NCBI RefSeq assembly: GCF_029892785.1
Contig: NZ_JARXXA010000008.1
Span: 62,001 to 126,000, forward strand
DNA from: Parabacteroides sp. PH5-46
Lineage (GTDB): Bacteria > Bacteroidota > Bacteroidia > Bacteroidales > Tannerellaceae
Direction: 5' to 3'
DNA: 64,000 nucleotides
Part shown: one piece after another, positions 1 to 9,910 of the stretch
Position numbering within the stretch: position 1 is the first letter of the stretch
Layout: each line of letters starts with the position of its first letter
Translations under genes and position numbers: made by a program
The notes under the pieces: generated by a model
What the model was told of the DNA's origin: nothing
Seen by the model: the letters and a program-made list of their open reading frames with translations, nothing else
The model's database searches: none

Positions 1-605
1 CTAAATATAAATTTGTGATTAAAGAAAAAAAACAAATAATAAAAATTGCTATCTTTGCAAGATATCACCCTCAAAAGAATATATTAAATTTTATAGAAGC
101 TGTTGATTTAGTTAATAAAAAAGGGTATTCTTCTTTAGTCGAATTTCATTGGTATGGTGAGTTTTTTATTTTAAAGTCAGGAAAATATTCGAAAAATTCA
201 TTGTATTATTTGCAGTGTAATAAGAAGCGAGAATTATTGAACCTTAAAAATCTATTTTTTCATAATTTTGAAACTAATGTGCAGGAACGAATATTATGTA
301 TGGATGCTATTTGTTTGCCTTCTTTTTATGAGGGATTTTCTAATATCCTTTCAGAATCAATATGCTCTTGTAAGCCTATTCTAGCAAGTGATGTTTGTGA
401 TAATCCATTATTTGTTAAAAATAATTATAATGGATTTCTTTTTGATCCTACTTCTGTTGATGATATGGCTAGTGCCATTGAGAATTTTATATGTATTAGT
501 GATGCGGATTATCAATTATATCAGCGTAATAGTCGCGCATTAGCGGAGTTGTTATTTTCAGAAAAGAATTTTATTGAATCCTATTTGGATGTTTTAAATA
601 ATTAG
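1..605 (+). CDS. Glycosyltransferase family 4, C-terminal part (cut by window edge)
   Basis: This is the C-terminal half of a GT-B fold glycosyltransferase, probably adding one sugar to a surface polysaccharide repeat unit on the cytoplasmic face. The frame is open to the left edge, so the N-terminal acceptor domain is missing; a GTG at 15 is probably internal. What is visible is the nucleotide-sugar binding domain: the strand IAIFARYHPQKN near the start and the E-x7-E type motif EGFSNILSE, followed by KPILASDVCD and NGFLFDP, all typical of GT4. It lies 7 bases before the polymerase gene in a co-directional cluster. The DNA is very AT-rich compared with DNA after about 4900, as expected of a horizontally exchanged capsule segment. 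Donor and acceptor cannot be told. Confidence 0.85.
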   Translation, partial: KYKFVIKEKKQIIKIAIFARYHPQKNILNFIEAVDLVNKKGYSSLVEFHWYGEFFILKSGKYSKNSLYYLQCNKKRELLNLKNLFFHNFETNVQERILCMDAICLPSFYEGFSNILSESICSCKPILASDVCDNPLFVKNNYNGFLFDPTSVDDMASAIENFICISDADYQLYQRNSRALAELLFSEKNFIESYLDVLNN

Positions 606-612
606 TTGAGTA

Positions 613-1956
613 ATGTGCTTAATTGTTGGTTTTCTTTTTATAATAATATTGGTCAGTATTTTTTTCTTTTTTTACAATAAAACGAATAATATATTTAATC
701 CGATTTCTTATCTAGTATTGTTGTTTCTGATAAGAAATTTTTTCTATCTTGTAAAGATAAGCAATGATCCGACATTAATGAATGATTCTTTACCTATATC
801 TATTGATGATCCTGAATTTTTACTGCTAAAATATTTTGTGTTTCAAATATTGTTTTTTCTTGTTTTATCTTTATCCTATAATTTCTTTACGAATAATTTT
901 TTTTATGCGAACTATAAATCAAATTTCTCTACGTTGGTTGTTTCAGTGGGGGTAATAAAGAAATTCTTATACATGTCTTTTCTTTTTTCTTTCGTTTCTT
1001 TTTTGATCTATTTTTTTAGCGTTGGTTCTTTGAATGGGATAATAATGAATTTTGCGGATAGGTCTGAAATTATGAATAAAAATATTTTTATTCAATTTTC
1101 GATACGATTAGCTCCGTTTGTTTTATACGCATCTTTATTTTTATATATTGCTAAAAAAATGGCATTGCGAACTTTTTTCTTTTATTTATTATATGTTTTA
1201 ATTTCACTATTAGGTTTTGGATCAAGAACCTTGGCTTTTACTCCTCTTTTAGGGGGGATTATAATGTGGTGCTTATGTACTAATAATATGAAAATTGGAT
1301 CTTTGAAAAAATTCTTTTTGCCAGCTATTTGTTTTTTGCCTTTTTTCTTAATAATATCTGATTTAAGAAAGCCAGATCGCGTTGATTTATTTTTGTCTAA
1401 TTCTGGAGAATATATTAATACTTTATTAGAGGAGGAATTTAATACATCTTCTTTTGTGGATAAACAGCTTAGTGGGGTTAATATATCTTTATTTATTCTG
1501 ACTCATTATGATAAAAATAATCAATGGTACGGTAAAGGTGTTGTTGATTTATTATTTGCTCCTATTCCAAGAAGTATATATGAAGAAAAATCCCCTGTTG
1601 ATGAAGGACGATATATAACAGCTGCGGCGCAAGGGATGGATTTTAAACCTCCAACATCTCTGACTAAATTGCCAAAGTATGGTTGGCCTCCAGGCTCTTT
1701 CGGATTAGGTTATATAAATGCAGGTATTGTAGGTATTCTTTTGTTTGCTTTTATGCGTGGATTTATTCTTTCATGTATTTGTAATAGATGTCTGCAAAAT
1801 ATAAGAAAAGATTCTTTTTATTATATTGTAGTGTATTTTTTAACGATTCATTTTTTTGATTTAACTAATTTGAATTCATTTAATTATTTGACACATATAA
1901 TGACTTTTTTTATTTTTTACCGGATGTCGAAATTTCTGAATCTTAACAAGAAATGA
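613..1956 (+). CDS. Wzy-like polysaccharide repeat-unit polymerase (multi-span membrane protein)
   Basis: Very hydrophobic 447-residue protein with about ten or more predicted membrane segments beginning right at the N-terminus, and a large hydrophilic loop near residues 255-360 (between the segment ending FFLIISDLRK and that beginning GLGYINAG). This topology and its place between glycosyltransferase genes suit an O-antigen/capsule polymerase that joins lipid-linked repeat units in the periplasm. These polymerases share little sequence, so the call rests on topology and context; a flippase (Wzx) is less likely because of the single large loop. No Wzx is seen in the window and it may lie to the left. 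Strongly AT-rich, like its neighbours. Confidence 0.7.
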   Translation: MCLIVGFLFIIILVSIFFFFYNKTNNIFNPISYLVLLFLIRNFFYLVKISNDPTLMNDSLPISIDDPEFLLLKYFVFQILFFLVLSLSYNFFTNNFFYANYKSNFSTLVVSVGVIKKFLYMSFLFSFVSFLIYFFSVGSLNGIIMNFADRSEIMNKNIFIQFSIRLAPFVLYASLFLYIAKKMALRTFFFYLLYVLISLLGFGSRTLAFTPLLGGIIMWCLCTNNMKIGSLKKFFLPAICFLPFFLIISDLRKPDRVDLFLSNSGEYINTLLEEEFNTSSFVDKQLSGVNISLFILTHYDKNNQWYGKGVVDLLFAPIPRSIYEEKSPVDEGRYITAAAQGMDFKPPTSLTKLPKYGWPPGSFGLGYINAGIVGILLFAFMRGFILSCICNRCLQNIRKDSFYYIVVYFLTIHFFDLTNLNSFNYLTHIMTFFIFYRMSKFLNLNKK

Positions 1957-1962
1957 ACAGCA

Positions 1963-3105
1963 ATGATTAAAGTACTTTTAAATGCGACATCTATTGATGA
2001 TGGAGGAGGAGTTCAGATTACTCTTAATTTTTTTCGTAATACGATAGATGAAGCTAATGGATTTATATGGTATTATGTTATATCTGAAAAAATTTTGACA
2101 TTTATGGTGAAAAATTCAATCTATTTGCCAAAAGATAAGTTGTTAGTTGTGAAAAAAAGGCCTTCAAGTATAAAATATGGAAAATCTATAAAAAAAACTA
2201 TTCTGGAATTTGAATTGAAAAATGAAATAAATTTAGTATATTCTTTAGGTGCTCCTTCTTATATACCGTTTAGGTCACGAGAAATTCAGCGATTGACAAA
2301 TCCTTATATTATAAAACCTAATAAATATGCATATAAAACTTTTCCATTTTGGTTAAGATTGCAGCGTTATGTTAAAACTTATTTACAGAGAATTGCAGTA
2401 GAAGATTGTGAATATTTTATAACGCAAACACCATTAGCTAGATCGCAAATAATTAAAAGATTTAACATCTCGCCAGATAATGTTTATGTTATTTCGAATG
2501 CATTGGCTGATTGTTTTTTGAATGTCAATAATACTTCAAGAAAATTGGATGATAATATAATATTTTGTTTAGCTGCTCCTAATTTCCATAAAAACATCGT
2601 AAAAATTCCGTTTGTTGCATATTTGCTAAGGAAGAAAATGCATGAAGAAAATTTTAAATTTATTATTACTATTGAAAAAGAACATCCTATTTATAAAGAA
2701 GTTCTAATTCAGTCAGAAGCTTTTGGAGTTAGTGATTTAGTAGAAAATGTAGGGAAATTGACTCAGAATGAATGTGTTGATGTTTATTTACAATCTAAGA
2801 TTGTTTTTTTGCCGACATATTTAGAGGTTTTTTCAGCAACGTTAATAGAGTCCATGAAAATGGGTGTACCTATTGTTGCTACAAATTTTGATTTTAATAC
2901 AGTAGTTGCAAAAGATGCTGCTTTTTATTTTGAACCAAATGATTGGGAAAGTGCTGCGGATGCATTATTTGTAATGCTATCAGATGAAAGGAAAAGGAGG
3001 CAATATATAGAAAAGGGACGTCAAATTGTTGGAAATATTCCAACAACTACTGATGTTTATTATTCAATATGTGAAATAATACGAAAAATTAATCTAAAAT
3101 GGTAA
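1963..3105 (+). CDS. Glycosyltransferase family 4 (GT-B)
   Basis: A complete 380-residue GT4 enzyme. The N-terminus MIKVLLNATSIDDGGGVQIT is the glycine-rich first Rossmann loop of the acceptor domain. The C-terminal donor domain carries the E-x7-E motif EVFSATLIE near residue 290 and the following GVPIVATNFDFN strand. It is likely to add one sugar to the undecaprenyl-linked repeat unit at the inner membrane. It begins 6 bases after the polymerase gene and overlaps the next glycosyltransferase gene by 7 bases, so the cluster is translationally coupled. Sugar specificity is not readable from the sequence. AT-rich as the rest of the 1-4867 block. Confidence 0.88.
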   Translation: MIKVLLNATSIDDGGGVQITLNFFRNTIDEANGFIWYYVISEKILTFMVKNSIYLPKDKLLVVKKRPSSIKYGKSIKKTILEFELKNEINLVYSLGAPSYIPFRSREIQRLTNPYIIKPNKYAYKTFPFWLRLQRYVKTYLQRIAVEDCEYFITQTPLARSQIIKRFNISPDNVYVISNALADCFLNVNNTSRKLDDNIIFCLAAPNFHKNIVKIPFVAYLLRKKMHEENFKFIITIEKEHPIYKEVLIQSEAFGVSDLVENVGKLTQNECVDVYLQSKIVFLPTYLEVFSATLIESMKMGVPIVATNFDFNTVVAKDAAFYFEPNDWESAADALFVMLSDERKRRQYIEKGRQIVGNIPTTTDVYYSICEIIRKINLKW

Positions 3106-3905
3106 CTGCGTCTTTAGTTTTATATTATACATCAAAAGAGGATCTTGAGAAAATTCTTACATCAGTTAATGAAAGTATGATTGAGAAGTTGTATGTTATA
3201 GACCATTCTTTAGATGAAAAAATAGCTAAGTTTATTAAAGAAAAATCAAATAAAGCAATATATTATCATGAGATTAATAGAGGATATGGTGCTGGCCATA
3301 ATGTCGCACTTCGTTTAGCAAAGGAAAATGATAACCCATGTTATCATGTCGTTTTGAACCCTGATGTGTATTTTGCTCCTGAAACTATTTTGCAGTTAAA
3401 AATGTTTATGGATGAGAATTATGATGTTGGACTAGTTTCTCCCAAGGTTTTTTATCCAGATGGAAGTTTACAGATGCTGTGTAAATTATTGCCATATCCT
3501 TCAGATATTTTCTATCGACAATTTCTACCATCGAGGATAAAAAAAAAGATTGAATCAAAATTTGTTTTGACTAAAAGTGGATATAATAAAATAATGAATG
3601 TACCTTATTTATCCGGTTGTTTCATGTTTTTTAGAATGAGTTCTATTTGTAAAGTAGGATTATTTGATGAACGTTTTTTTTTGCATTTTGAAGATGTAGA
3701 TATTTCAAGGCGCATTCATGAAAAATATAAAACGATTTTTTATCCAGATGCGTTTATTATTCATGCTCATGCTGCTGAACATAAAAAAAAACTTAAGATG
3801 CTAATGGTTGGTTTTAAGAGTGCTGTTAAATATTTTAATAAATGGGGCTGGCTTTTTGATACAAAAAGAAGAAAGATAAATCAAAAAGTTTTGAAAAGTT
3901 TATGA
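3099..3905 (+). CDS. Glycosyltransferase family 2 (rhamnosyltransferase-like)
   Basis: A 268-residue GT-A fold enzyme. It shows the motif RGYGAGHN (about residues 61-68) and the metal/nucleotide motif NPDV (87-90) typical of WbbL/rhamnosyl-type GT2 proteins, then the acceptor-side segment FDERFFLHFEDVDISRR with the probable catalytic base region (ED). It probably transfers a deoxyhexose or hexose to the growing repeat unit. It overlaps the upstream gene by 7 bases and the downstream gene by 4 (ATGA), so it is part of one operon. The natural donor is unknown; a rhamnosyl role is only a family-level guess. Confidence 0.87.
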   Translation: MVTASLVLYYTSKEDLEKILTSVNESMIEKLYVIDHSLDEKIAKFIKEKSNKAIYYHEINRGYGAGHNVALRLAKENDNPCYHVVLNPDVYFAPETILQLKMFMDENYDVGLVSPKVFYPDGSLQMLCKLLPYPSDIFYRQFLPSRIKKKIESKFVLTKSGYNKIMNVPYLSGCFMFFRMSSICKVGLFDERFFLHFEDVDISRRIHEKYKTIFYPDAFIIHAHAAEHKKKLKMLMVGFKSAVKYFNKWGWLFDTKRRKINQKVLKSL

Positions 3906-4867
3906 ATGCGATATTTGCAATTCAATATTTTTTAATTGTACTATTTTTATTTTTTATATTACTTCTCTATTTTAAAATAGCGGAACATTGTAATATTATA
4001 GATAGGCCAAACGAACGAAGTTCGCATATGTATATCACTTTAAGAGGTGGTGGGGTTATTTTTTTTATAGGTGTTGGACTCTACTATTGTATTAACGGTT
4101 TTAAATATCCATGCTTTATGCTGGGGTTAACGTTAATAAGTGCTATCAGTTTTATAGATGATATTAAACCTGTTTCATTGAAAATTCGCTTAGTCTGTCA
4201 TTTCTGTGCTATGTTATTCATGTTTTATCAGTGGGATTTATGGATATATCCATGGTGGTGTATATTGATAGTATTAGTTATTTGTACTGGAATTATAAAT
4301 GTATACAACTTTATGGATGGTATCAATGGAATTACAGGTGGATATTCTATGATGGTTCTTCTTTTTCTAATTTATATAAACAAACAGCTGGCATTTATTG
4401 ATCCTAACTTTATTTATATTGTATTATTGTCTGTGTTAGTATTTAACTTTTTTAATTTCCGTGTGAAAGCAAAATGTTTTGCTGGAGATATCGGATCTAT
4501 TAGCATGGCTTTTATACTAGTGTTTATGATTGGTCAGCTTATTCTGCAAACAAAAGATATCAGTTATATTATTCTATTAGCTGTATATGGTGTAGATTCT
4601 ATCTTAACGATAACCCATCGACTTATTCGTAAAGAGAACATTGGATTGCCACATCGAAAGCACTTATATCAGATTATGTCGAATGAGTTGAAAATACCTC
4701 ATATAATTACTTCATTGTTTTACATGGGGCTACAATCTTTGATTATGCTAGGCTTTTTCTTATGTTTCGAGCATCGATGTATTTATTCAATAATAGTTCT
4801 TATCTCTCTTTGTGTGGGTTACTATATGTTTATGAAGAAATACTTTTATTTACATACCGCAAATTAG
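3902..4867 (+). CDS. WecA/WbpL-like undecaprenyl-phosphate sugar-1-phosphate transferase
   Basis: A 321-residue polytopic enzyme of the MraY/WecA family, which moves a HexNAc-1-phosphate from a UDP-sugar to undecaprenyl phosphate and so starts the repeat unit. Visible family motifs are the Mg-binding FIDDIKP (DD at 86-87), NVYNFMDGINGITG (about 133-146), the AGDIGS loop, and the cytosolic HR-x2-H-type motif PHRKHLYQ near the C-terminus, which matches WecA rather than MraY. Around ten membrane helices are expected. The start overlaps the GT2 stop by 4 bases. It is the last gene of the AT-rich block; composition changes just after it. Confidence 0.9.
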   Translation: MNAIFAIQYFLIVLFLFFILLLYFKIAEHCNIIDRPNERSSHMYITLRGGGVIFFIGVGLYYCINGFKYPCFMLGLTLISAISFIDDIKPVSLKIRLVCHFCAMLFMFYQWDLWIYPWWCILIVLVICTGIINVYNFMDGINGITGGYSMMVLLFLIYINKQLAFIDPNFIYIVLLSVLVFNFFNFRVKAKCFAGDIGSISMAFILVFMIGQLILQTKDISYIILLAVYGVDSILTITHRLIRKENIGLPHRKHLYQIMSNELKIPHIITSLFYMGLQSLIMLGFFLCFEHRCIYSIIVLISLCVGYYMFMKKYFYLHTAN

Positions 4868-4878
4868 TAATTATTTTC

Positions 4879-4886
4879 TAATTTTG
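4879..4886 (+). promoter_or_regulatory. Bacteroidetes -7 box (TAATTTTG) before wza-like gene
   Basis: A perfect match to TAnnTTTG lies 29 bases before the GTG start of the export gene, in the only real gap between the AT-rich glycosyltransferase block and the export/kinase genes. No clear -33 TTTG is seen. It suggests that the Wza-Wzc-CpsB group can be transcribed separately from the variable block. Confidence 0.5.
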
Positions 4887-4915
4887 CACTTTCATAAAAT
4901 TTAAAGATAACAGAC

Positions 4916-5704
4916 GTGAAAAAGATCTTAGGCCTATTTGCTTTATTTTGCATTTTATTATGCACAGGATGTGCATCAGAAAAAGAAGTGGTATATCTTC
5001 AGGATGTGATTCCGCTAAAGCAACAAGTGATAGAGCAGAATTATGATGTAATTATTCATGAGGATGACTTATTGGCAATTATGGTAAACAGTAAAGACCC
5101 GGAATTGGCTTTGCCATTTAATATGCCGGTCGTTACGTATCAATTAGGTTATCAGACTAGTGCGCAACAACGTATATTAGGATATTTGGTGGATAAGGAA
5201 GGGTATATTGATTTTCCGATCTTAGGTAAACTAAAGGTGTCAGGAATGTCGCGTTTAGCTGCTACCAATATGATCAAAGACCGTTTAATGAAAGACGATT
5301 TGATCAAAGATCCGATTGTAACGATTCAGTTTTTGAATTTTAAAATATCAGTGATGGGAGAAGTGAACCGTCCGGGAACCTTTACTATTTCTGGAGATCG
5401 GGTAACTCTTCTAGAGGCATTAAGTATGGCAGGTGATTTAACGATTTACGGGAAACGTAACCGGGTGGCTGTGATCCGTGAATTTGATGGTAAACGAACC
5501 ATCTTATTCCATGACCTACGTTCGGCAGATATTTTCCTTTCTCCTTGCTACTATCTGCAACAAAATGACATCGTCTATGTAGAGCCTAATAAAGCCCGTG
5601 CGGGTCAAAGTTCTATTAACCAAAATACATCAGTAAGTGTATGGCTTTCAGCTATCTCTATTTTAGCCTCTGTTGCAGCACTTATCGTAAATATAAATAA
5701 GTAA
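4916..5704 (+). CDS. Wza-type polysaccharide export outer membrane lipoprotein
   Basis: A 262-residue outer-membrane lipoprotein. It has a signal peptide with lipobox LLCTGC (lipidated Cys at about 19), then a Poly_export domain and an SLBB domain around residues 130-210 (VMGEVNRPGTFTI is the typical SLBB start), and a C-terminal hydrophobic helix (SVWLSAISILASVAALIV) that would form the outer-membrane pore in Wza-like octamers. It exports the capsule or exopolysaccharide chain together with the Wzc protein encoded 7 bases downstream. The start is GTG: it is the codon that gives a well-formed signal peptide, and an upstream -7 box supports it. Confidence 0.9.
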   Translation: MKKILGLFALFCILLCTGCASEKEVVYLQDVIPLKQQVIEQNYDVIIHEDDLLAIMVNSKDPELALPFNMPVVTYQLGYQTSAQQRILGYLVDKEGYIDFPILGKLKVSGMSRLAATNMIKDRLMKDDLIKDPIVTIQFLNFKISVMGEVNRPGTFTISGDRVTLLEALSMAGDLTIYGKRNRVAVIREFDGKRTILFHDLRSADIFLSPCYYLQQNDIVYVEPNKARAGQSSINQNTSVSVWLSAISILASVAALIVNINK

Positions 5705-5711
5705 AAAATAA

Positions 5712-8090
5712 ATGGATTCTACGCAAAATAACTTCAATTTGGTTGAGGAAGAGGAGAATGAATTTTCATTGAGTGATATTATACAGGTTGTGCGGATTCA
5801 TTGGATTTGGTTTGCCGGATCTGTTGTCGTCTGTTTGTTTTTAGCCTTTTTGTATTTGCAATCGGCTCCTAAGATTTATACACGTACCGCTACAGTATTG
5901 ATAAAGGATGATGCTAAAGGAGGCGGTGGCGCCAGTGAATCTGCAGCCTTTGCTGAGTTAGATGTTTTTAATATCACGCGGAATGTAGAGAATGAAATAT
6001 TGGTTTTTCGTTCCAGAGAGTTGATGAAGAATGTAGTCAATAGGCTTCATTTGGATATTAGTTATACCCAAAAGAAAGGGTTACGAACGAATGAGTTGTA
6101 TTCACGTTCTCCTATTACAGTACAGTTTATAGGAGTAGAAGAACGTCAGGCTTTTTCATTCAGAGTGGATTTGTCGCCTGATAAAAAAGAAGTACGTATT
6201 TATGACTACTCGGATGATATGGATGAGGGGGGGAAAGATATAGACTTAGATATAACAATAGCCTTAAATGATACGATAGAAACGGCATTTGGAAAGATTT
6301 TAATAACTCCTACTTTCTATTACACGGAGGATTTTTATAATGCTACTATAACTGTTGCCAAGCGGGATATAAAAAGGGTTATTTTAGATTATTCGGAGAA
6401 GTTGGGAGTATCATTAGCTAATAAACAAGCTACAATTATTAATCTGAGTATAAAAGATGAATCGATACCTCGTGCGGAAGATATTTTAAATACGCTTATT
6501 GCTATCTATAATGAGGATGCAATTAATGATAAGAATCAGATTATGGTGAATACATCTGAGTTTATCAATGAGCGTCTGATTATTATCGAAAAAGAATTAG
6601 GGAATGTAGATACGGATATTGAGGTGTATAAGCGTTCACAGCGTCTGACGGATATTCGATCGGAGACTGGTATGTATCTGACGGAAAGCAGCCAGTATAG
6701 TAAGGAGGACTTGGATTTGCAGAATCAGAAGACTTTGGTGGGGTATATTCGAGATTATTTATCCGATCCGGCTCGCAGTGCCAGTTTAATCCCTGCAAAT
6801 ACGGGGGTTACAGATGCTAACTTGGAAACTCAGATTTCTGAATATAATAATACATTGTTGAAACGGGACCGTTTGATCAGTAACAGTAGTGACCGGAATC
6901 CGGTGGTGATGAATCTGAATAATTCGTTGAGTGCTATGCGGCAGAGTATACTGAGAGCAGTTGATAACTTGATTGTTGGTCTGGATATAAAAATACGCAA
7001 TGTGCGGGCACGTGAGCAACAAACAGTTCAACGAATCTCGGCAGTGCCTACTCAGCAGAAAGAAGTGTTGACGATTGAGCGTCAGCAAAAGATTAAAGAA
7101 GAGCTTTATTTGTATTTGTTGAATAAGCGGGAAGAGAATGCTTTATCTCAGTCCATGACGGAAAAAACGGCTCGTGTTATTGATCCGGCTAATGGAGAAG
7201 ACGACCCTGTTGCTCCAAAAACGTCTATCATCTTATTAGCAGCTTTGATTCTAGGAGTAGTTATCCCTGGAGGAGGGCTTTGGTTGCAGCAAGCTTTAAA
7301 TACGAAAGTGCGTAACCGAAGAGATATTGAAGGGGTGCTTTCTATCCCATTCTTGGGTGATATCCCGGAACGTGATAAGAAAGACCAGAATGAAATAGTA
7401 GTGAAAGAAAGCGGGAGGGACTCTGTTTCCGAATCATTCCGTATTATTCGGACAAATATGGATTTTATGCAGGTGAAGGCGGAAACCCTGCAAGTGGTAA
7501 TGTTTACCTCTTTCAATCCGGGATCAGGAAAGACTTTTGTGTCTTCCAATCTGGCGATGAGTATTGTTCAGACAGGAAAGAATGTGTTGCTGCTGGATTT
7601 GGATATCCGTAAAGGGACGTTGAGCTCACGTATGGGTGGAGATAAGAATGCTACAGGCGTAACTAATTATCTATCCGGAAAGGTGACACTGCTTGAGAAG
7701 ATTGTCAATCATACGGATTTGGAAGGTTTGGATATTATTTATGCGGGACCTGTACCTCCTAATCCGGCTGAGTTGCTTTTGAGTGAACGTCTGGATGAGA
7801 TGCTGGCTGAGTTGAGAAAACAGTACCATTATATTATTGTGGATAATGTGCCGGCAACAGTGGTGGCTGATGCTGCTATAGTAAACCGTGTTGCCGACCT
7901 AACTATCTATGTGGTGCGGGCAGGTAATATGGATAAACGTCAGTTGCCTGAATTGGAGCGACTGTATCAGCAAAAGAAATTTAAGAATATGTCTGTTGTA
8001 CTGAATGCTGTCGATTATAAATATTCGGGCTATGGCTATGGAGGCTATGGTTATGGATACGGGCATACGTACGGATACGGAAATGATTAA
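5712..8090 (+). CDS. Wzc-type tyrosine kinase / polysaccharide co-polymerase
   Basis: A 792-residue bitopic inner-membrane protein that controls chain length and export. There is an N-terminal Wzz domain with a first membrane segment near residues 30-52, a long coiled periplasmic part, a second membrane helix near 505-525 (SIILLAALILGVVIPGG), and a C-terminal BY-kinase. The kinase shows Walker A NPGSGKT (about 603-609), Walker A' LLLDLDIRKG (about 635) and a Walker B-like IIVDNVP in place of the usual D-x-PP. The tail is a glycine-tyrosine cluster (about residues 770-790) that serves for autophosphorylation. Partner phosphatase is encoded next. Confidence 0.95.
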   Translation: MDSTQNNFNLVEEEENEFSLSDIIQVVRIHWIWFAGSVVVCLFLAFLYLQSAPKIYTRTATVLIKDDAKGGGGASESAAFAELDVFNITRNVENEILVFRSRELMKNVVNRLHLDISYTQKKGLRTNELYSRSPITVQFIGVEERQAFSFRVDLSPDKKEVRIYDYSDDMDEGGKDIDLDITIALNDTIETAFGKILITPTFYYTEDFYNATITVAKRDIKRVILDYSEKLGVSLANKQATIINLSIKDESIPRAEDILNTLIAIYNEDAINDKNQIMVNTSEFINERLIIIEKELGNVDTDIEVYKRSQRLTDIRSETGMYLTESSQYSKEDLDLQNQKTLVGYIRDYLSDPARSASLIPANTGVTDANLETQISEYNNTLLKRDRLISNSSDRNPVVMNLNNSLSAMRQSILRAVDNLIVGLDIKIRNVRAREQQTVQRISAVPTQQKEVLTIERQQKIKEELYLYLLNKREENALSQSMTEKTARVIDPANGEDDPVAPKTSIILLAALILGVVIPGGGLWLQQALNTKVRNRRDIEGVLSIPFLGDIPERDKKDQNEIVVKESGRDSVSESFRIIRTNMDFMQVKAETLQVVMFTSFNPGSGKTFVSSNLAMSIVQTGKNVLLLDLDIRKGTLSSRMGGDKNATGVTNYLSGKVTLLEKIVNHTDLEGLDIIYAGPVPPNPAELLLSERLDEMLAELRKQYHYIIVDNVPATVVADAAIVNRVADLTIYVVRAGNMDKRQLPELERLYQQKKFKNMSVVLNAVDYKYSGYGYGGYGYGYGHTYGYGND

Positions 8091-8099
8091 AAAATATAT

Positions 8100-8825
8100 A
8101 TGTTCTTTTTTAGACAATCCAAAACAAACATATTAAAGACAAAATTACTGCAGGGTATGACAGATGTGCATACGCATTTGCTTCCTGCTGTAGATGATGG
8201 AGTGCAGTCGCTTGACGACTCACTCCGTTCTCTTTTATACCTGCAGGAATTGGGTGTAAGGCGTATTTATTGTACGCCTCATATTATGGCTGATATGAAG
8301 GAAAATACACCTGTTCTTTTGCAAGAAAAGTTTAAAGAATACCAGCAACATATACCTGTAGGCTTGGAGATGCGTCTGGCTGGAGAGTATATGCTGGATG
8401 CTAAATTTCCTACACTTCTGCCTGATGGCCTTCTGACCATGGCTAATAAGCATGTGTTGATAGAGACTTCTTATCTTTCACCGCCTCCTGATTTGCTGGA
8501 TATGATTTATCAGGTTACCTTAGAAGGCTATATCCCTATTATTGCACATCCGGAGCGGTATGTATATATGGATGAACGTTTCTATCAGAAATTGAAAGAT
8601 AAGGATTACAAACTGCAATTAAACCTGTTTTCCCTTTCCGGTTTTTATGGAAAGCGAGCTGAGCATTATTCTAATTATTTATTGGAAAAAGGCTTTTACG
8701 ACTTTACTGGCTCAGACTTTCATGACTTGACAAGATATCAGAACGCCTTAGAGCATCTTTCTCTAAAGAAAAAACAGATTGCAGAATTGGAACGTATTAT
8801 ACGCAATAATGACATACTGTGGTGA
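8100..8825 (+). CDS. CpsB/YwqE-type PHP-fold protein tyrosine phosphatase
   Basis: A 241-residue metal-dependent phosphatase of the PHP family that removes phosphate from the tyrosine tail of the BY-kinase and so drives the Wzc cycle. Metal ligands are visible in [13 protein letters not shown] (H24, H26), in CTPHIM, in IIAHPERY and in the C-terminal TGSDFHDL. It is cytoplasmic, with no signal peptide. It follows the kinase gene by 9 bases and its stop overlaps the region just before gmd. This family replaces low-molecular-weight Wzb phosphatases in many Bacteroidetes and Gram-positives. Confidence 0.92.
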   Translation: MFFFRQSKTNILKTKLLQGMTDVHTHLLPAVDDGVQSLDDSLRSLLYLQELGVRRIYCTPHIMADMKENTPVLLQEKFKEYQQHIPVGLEMRLAGEYMLDAKFPTLLPDGLLTMANKHVLIETSYLSPPPDLLDMIYQVTLEGYIPIIAHPERYVYMDERFYQKLKDKDYKLQLNLFSLSGFYGKRAEHYSNYLLEKGFYDFTGSDFHDLTRYQNALEHLSLKKKQIAELERIIRNNDILW

Positions 8826-8827
8826 AC

Positions 8828-9910
8828 ATGAAAAAAGTTGCTTTGATTACCGGGATTACCGGACAGGATGGGTCCTTTTTGGCGGAGTTTTTGATAGGTA
8901 AAGATTATGAGGTGCATGGAACGATTCGTCGTTCGTCGTCTTTTAATACTGGTAGGATTGAGCATTTATACCTGGATGAATGGGTGCGGGATATGAAGCA
9001 ACAACGCTTAGTCAACTTGCATTATGCGGATATGACGGATAGTAGTTCGCTCATACGGATTATCCAGGCTGTGCAACCGGATGAAATTTATAATTTGGCA
9101 GCTCAGAGCCATGTGAAGGTGTCGTTCGACGTGCCGGAGTATACAGCAGAAGCGGATGCCGTAGGTACCTTGCGTATTCTGGAAGCTATTCGTATCTTGG
9201 GATTGGAAAAGAAGACAAAGATATATCAGGCCTCTACTTCGGAACTCTATGGTAAGGTCTTAGAGATACCACAAAGTGAAACCACTCCATTCTATCCTCG
9301 CTCTCCTTATGGAGTGGCTAAACAGTATGGTTTTTGGATTACAAAGAACTATCGGGAAAGTTATGGCATGTTTGCTGTAAATGGTATCCTTTTTAATCAT
9401 GAGAGTGAAAGGCGGGGAGAAACTTTTGTAACCCGTAAAATTACCTTAGCAGCCGCTCGTATAGCACAAGGTTATCAGGATAAACTATATCTGGGTAATC
9501 TAGATTCATTGCGCGATTGGGGATATGCAAAAGACTATGTGGAGTGTATGTGGATGATGTTGCAACATTCTGTTCCGGAGGATTTTGTGATTGCCACGGG
9601 GGAATACCATACTGTGCGTGAGTTCTGTACGCTTGCATTTAAGGAGGCTGGTATTGAACTTCGATGGGAAGGGAATGGAATTGAGGAAAAAGGAATTGAT
9701 ATTGCTACCGGAAGAACATTGGTAGAGGTAGATCCTAAATATTTTCGTCCGGCAGAAGTAGAGCAACTATTGGGTGATCCGACAAAAGCTCGGACCGTAT
9801 TAGGTTGGGATCCGCGAAAAACTAGTTTTCAGGAATTAGTGAAAATTATGGTTTCTCATGATATGCGTTTTGTGAAGAAGTTGCATTTACGTCAAACGAT
9901 GGATGAGTGA
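8828..9910 (+). CDS. gmd: GDP-mannose 4,6-dehydratase
   Basis: A short-chain dehydrogenase/reductase-type enzyme that converts GDP-D-mannose to GDP-4-keto-6-deoxymannose, the first step to GDP-L-fucose. It shows the NADP loop [14 protein letters not shown] at the N-terminus, the [17 protein letters not shown] segment specific to Gmd, the catalytic Y-x3-K in [11 protein letters not shown], and [17 protein letters not shown] near residue 180. The length of about 360 is normal. An ATG at 8828 is chosen; upstream GTGs (8819, 8822) overlap the phosphatase stop and add only three residues. The gene ends in a TGATG junction with fcl. Confidence 0.97.
   Translation: MKKVALITGITGQDGSFLAEFLIGKDYEVHGTIRRSSSFNTGRIEHLYLDEWVRDMKQQRLVNLHYADMTDSSSLIRIIQAVQPDEIYNLAAQSHVKVSFDVPEYTAEADAVGTLRILEAIRILGLEKKTKIYQASTSELYGKVLEIPQSETTPFYPRSPYGVAKQYGFWITKNYRESYGMFAVNGILFNHESERRGETFVTRKITLAAARIAQGYQDKLYLGNLDSLRDWGYAKDYVECMWMMLQHSVPEDFVIATGEYHTVREFCTLAFKEAGIELRWEGNGIEEKGIDIATGRTLVEVDPKYFRPAEVEQLLGDPTKARTVLGWDPRKTSFQELVKIMVSHDMRFVKKLHLRQTMDE

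Noticed and set aside
6583-7549. Minus-strand open frames inside the wzc-like gene
   Set aside because: They lie opposite a clearly coding kinase gene and show no domains or start signals.
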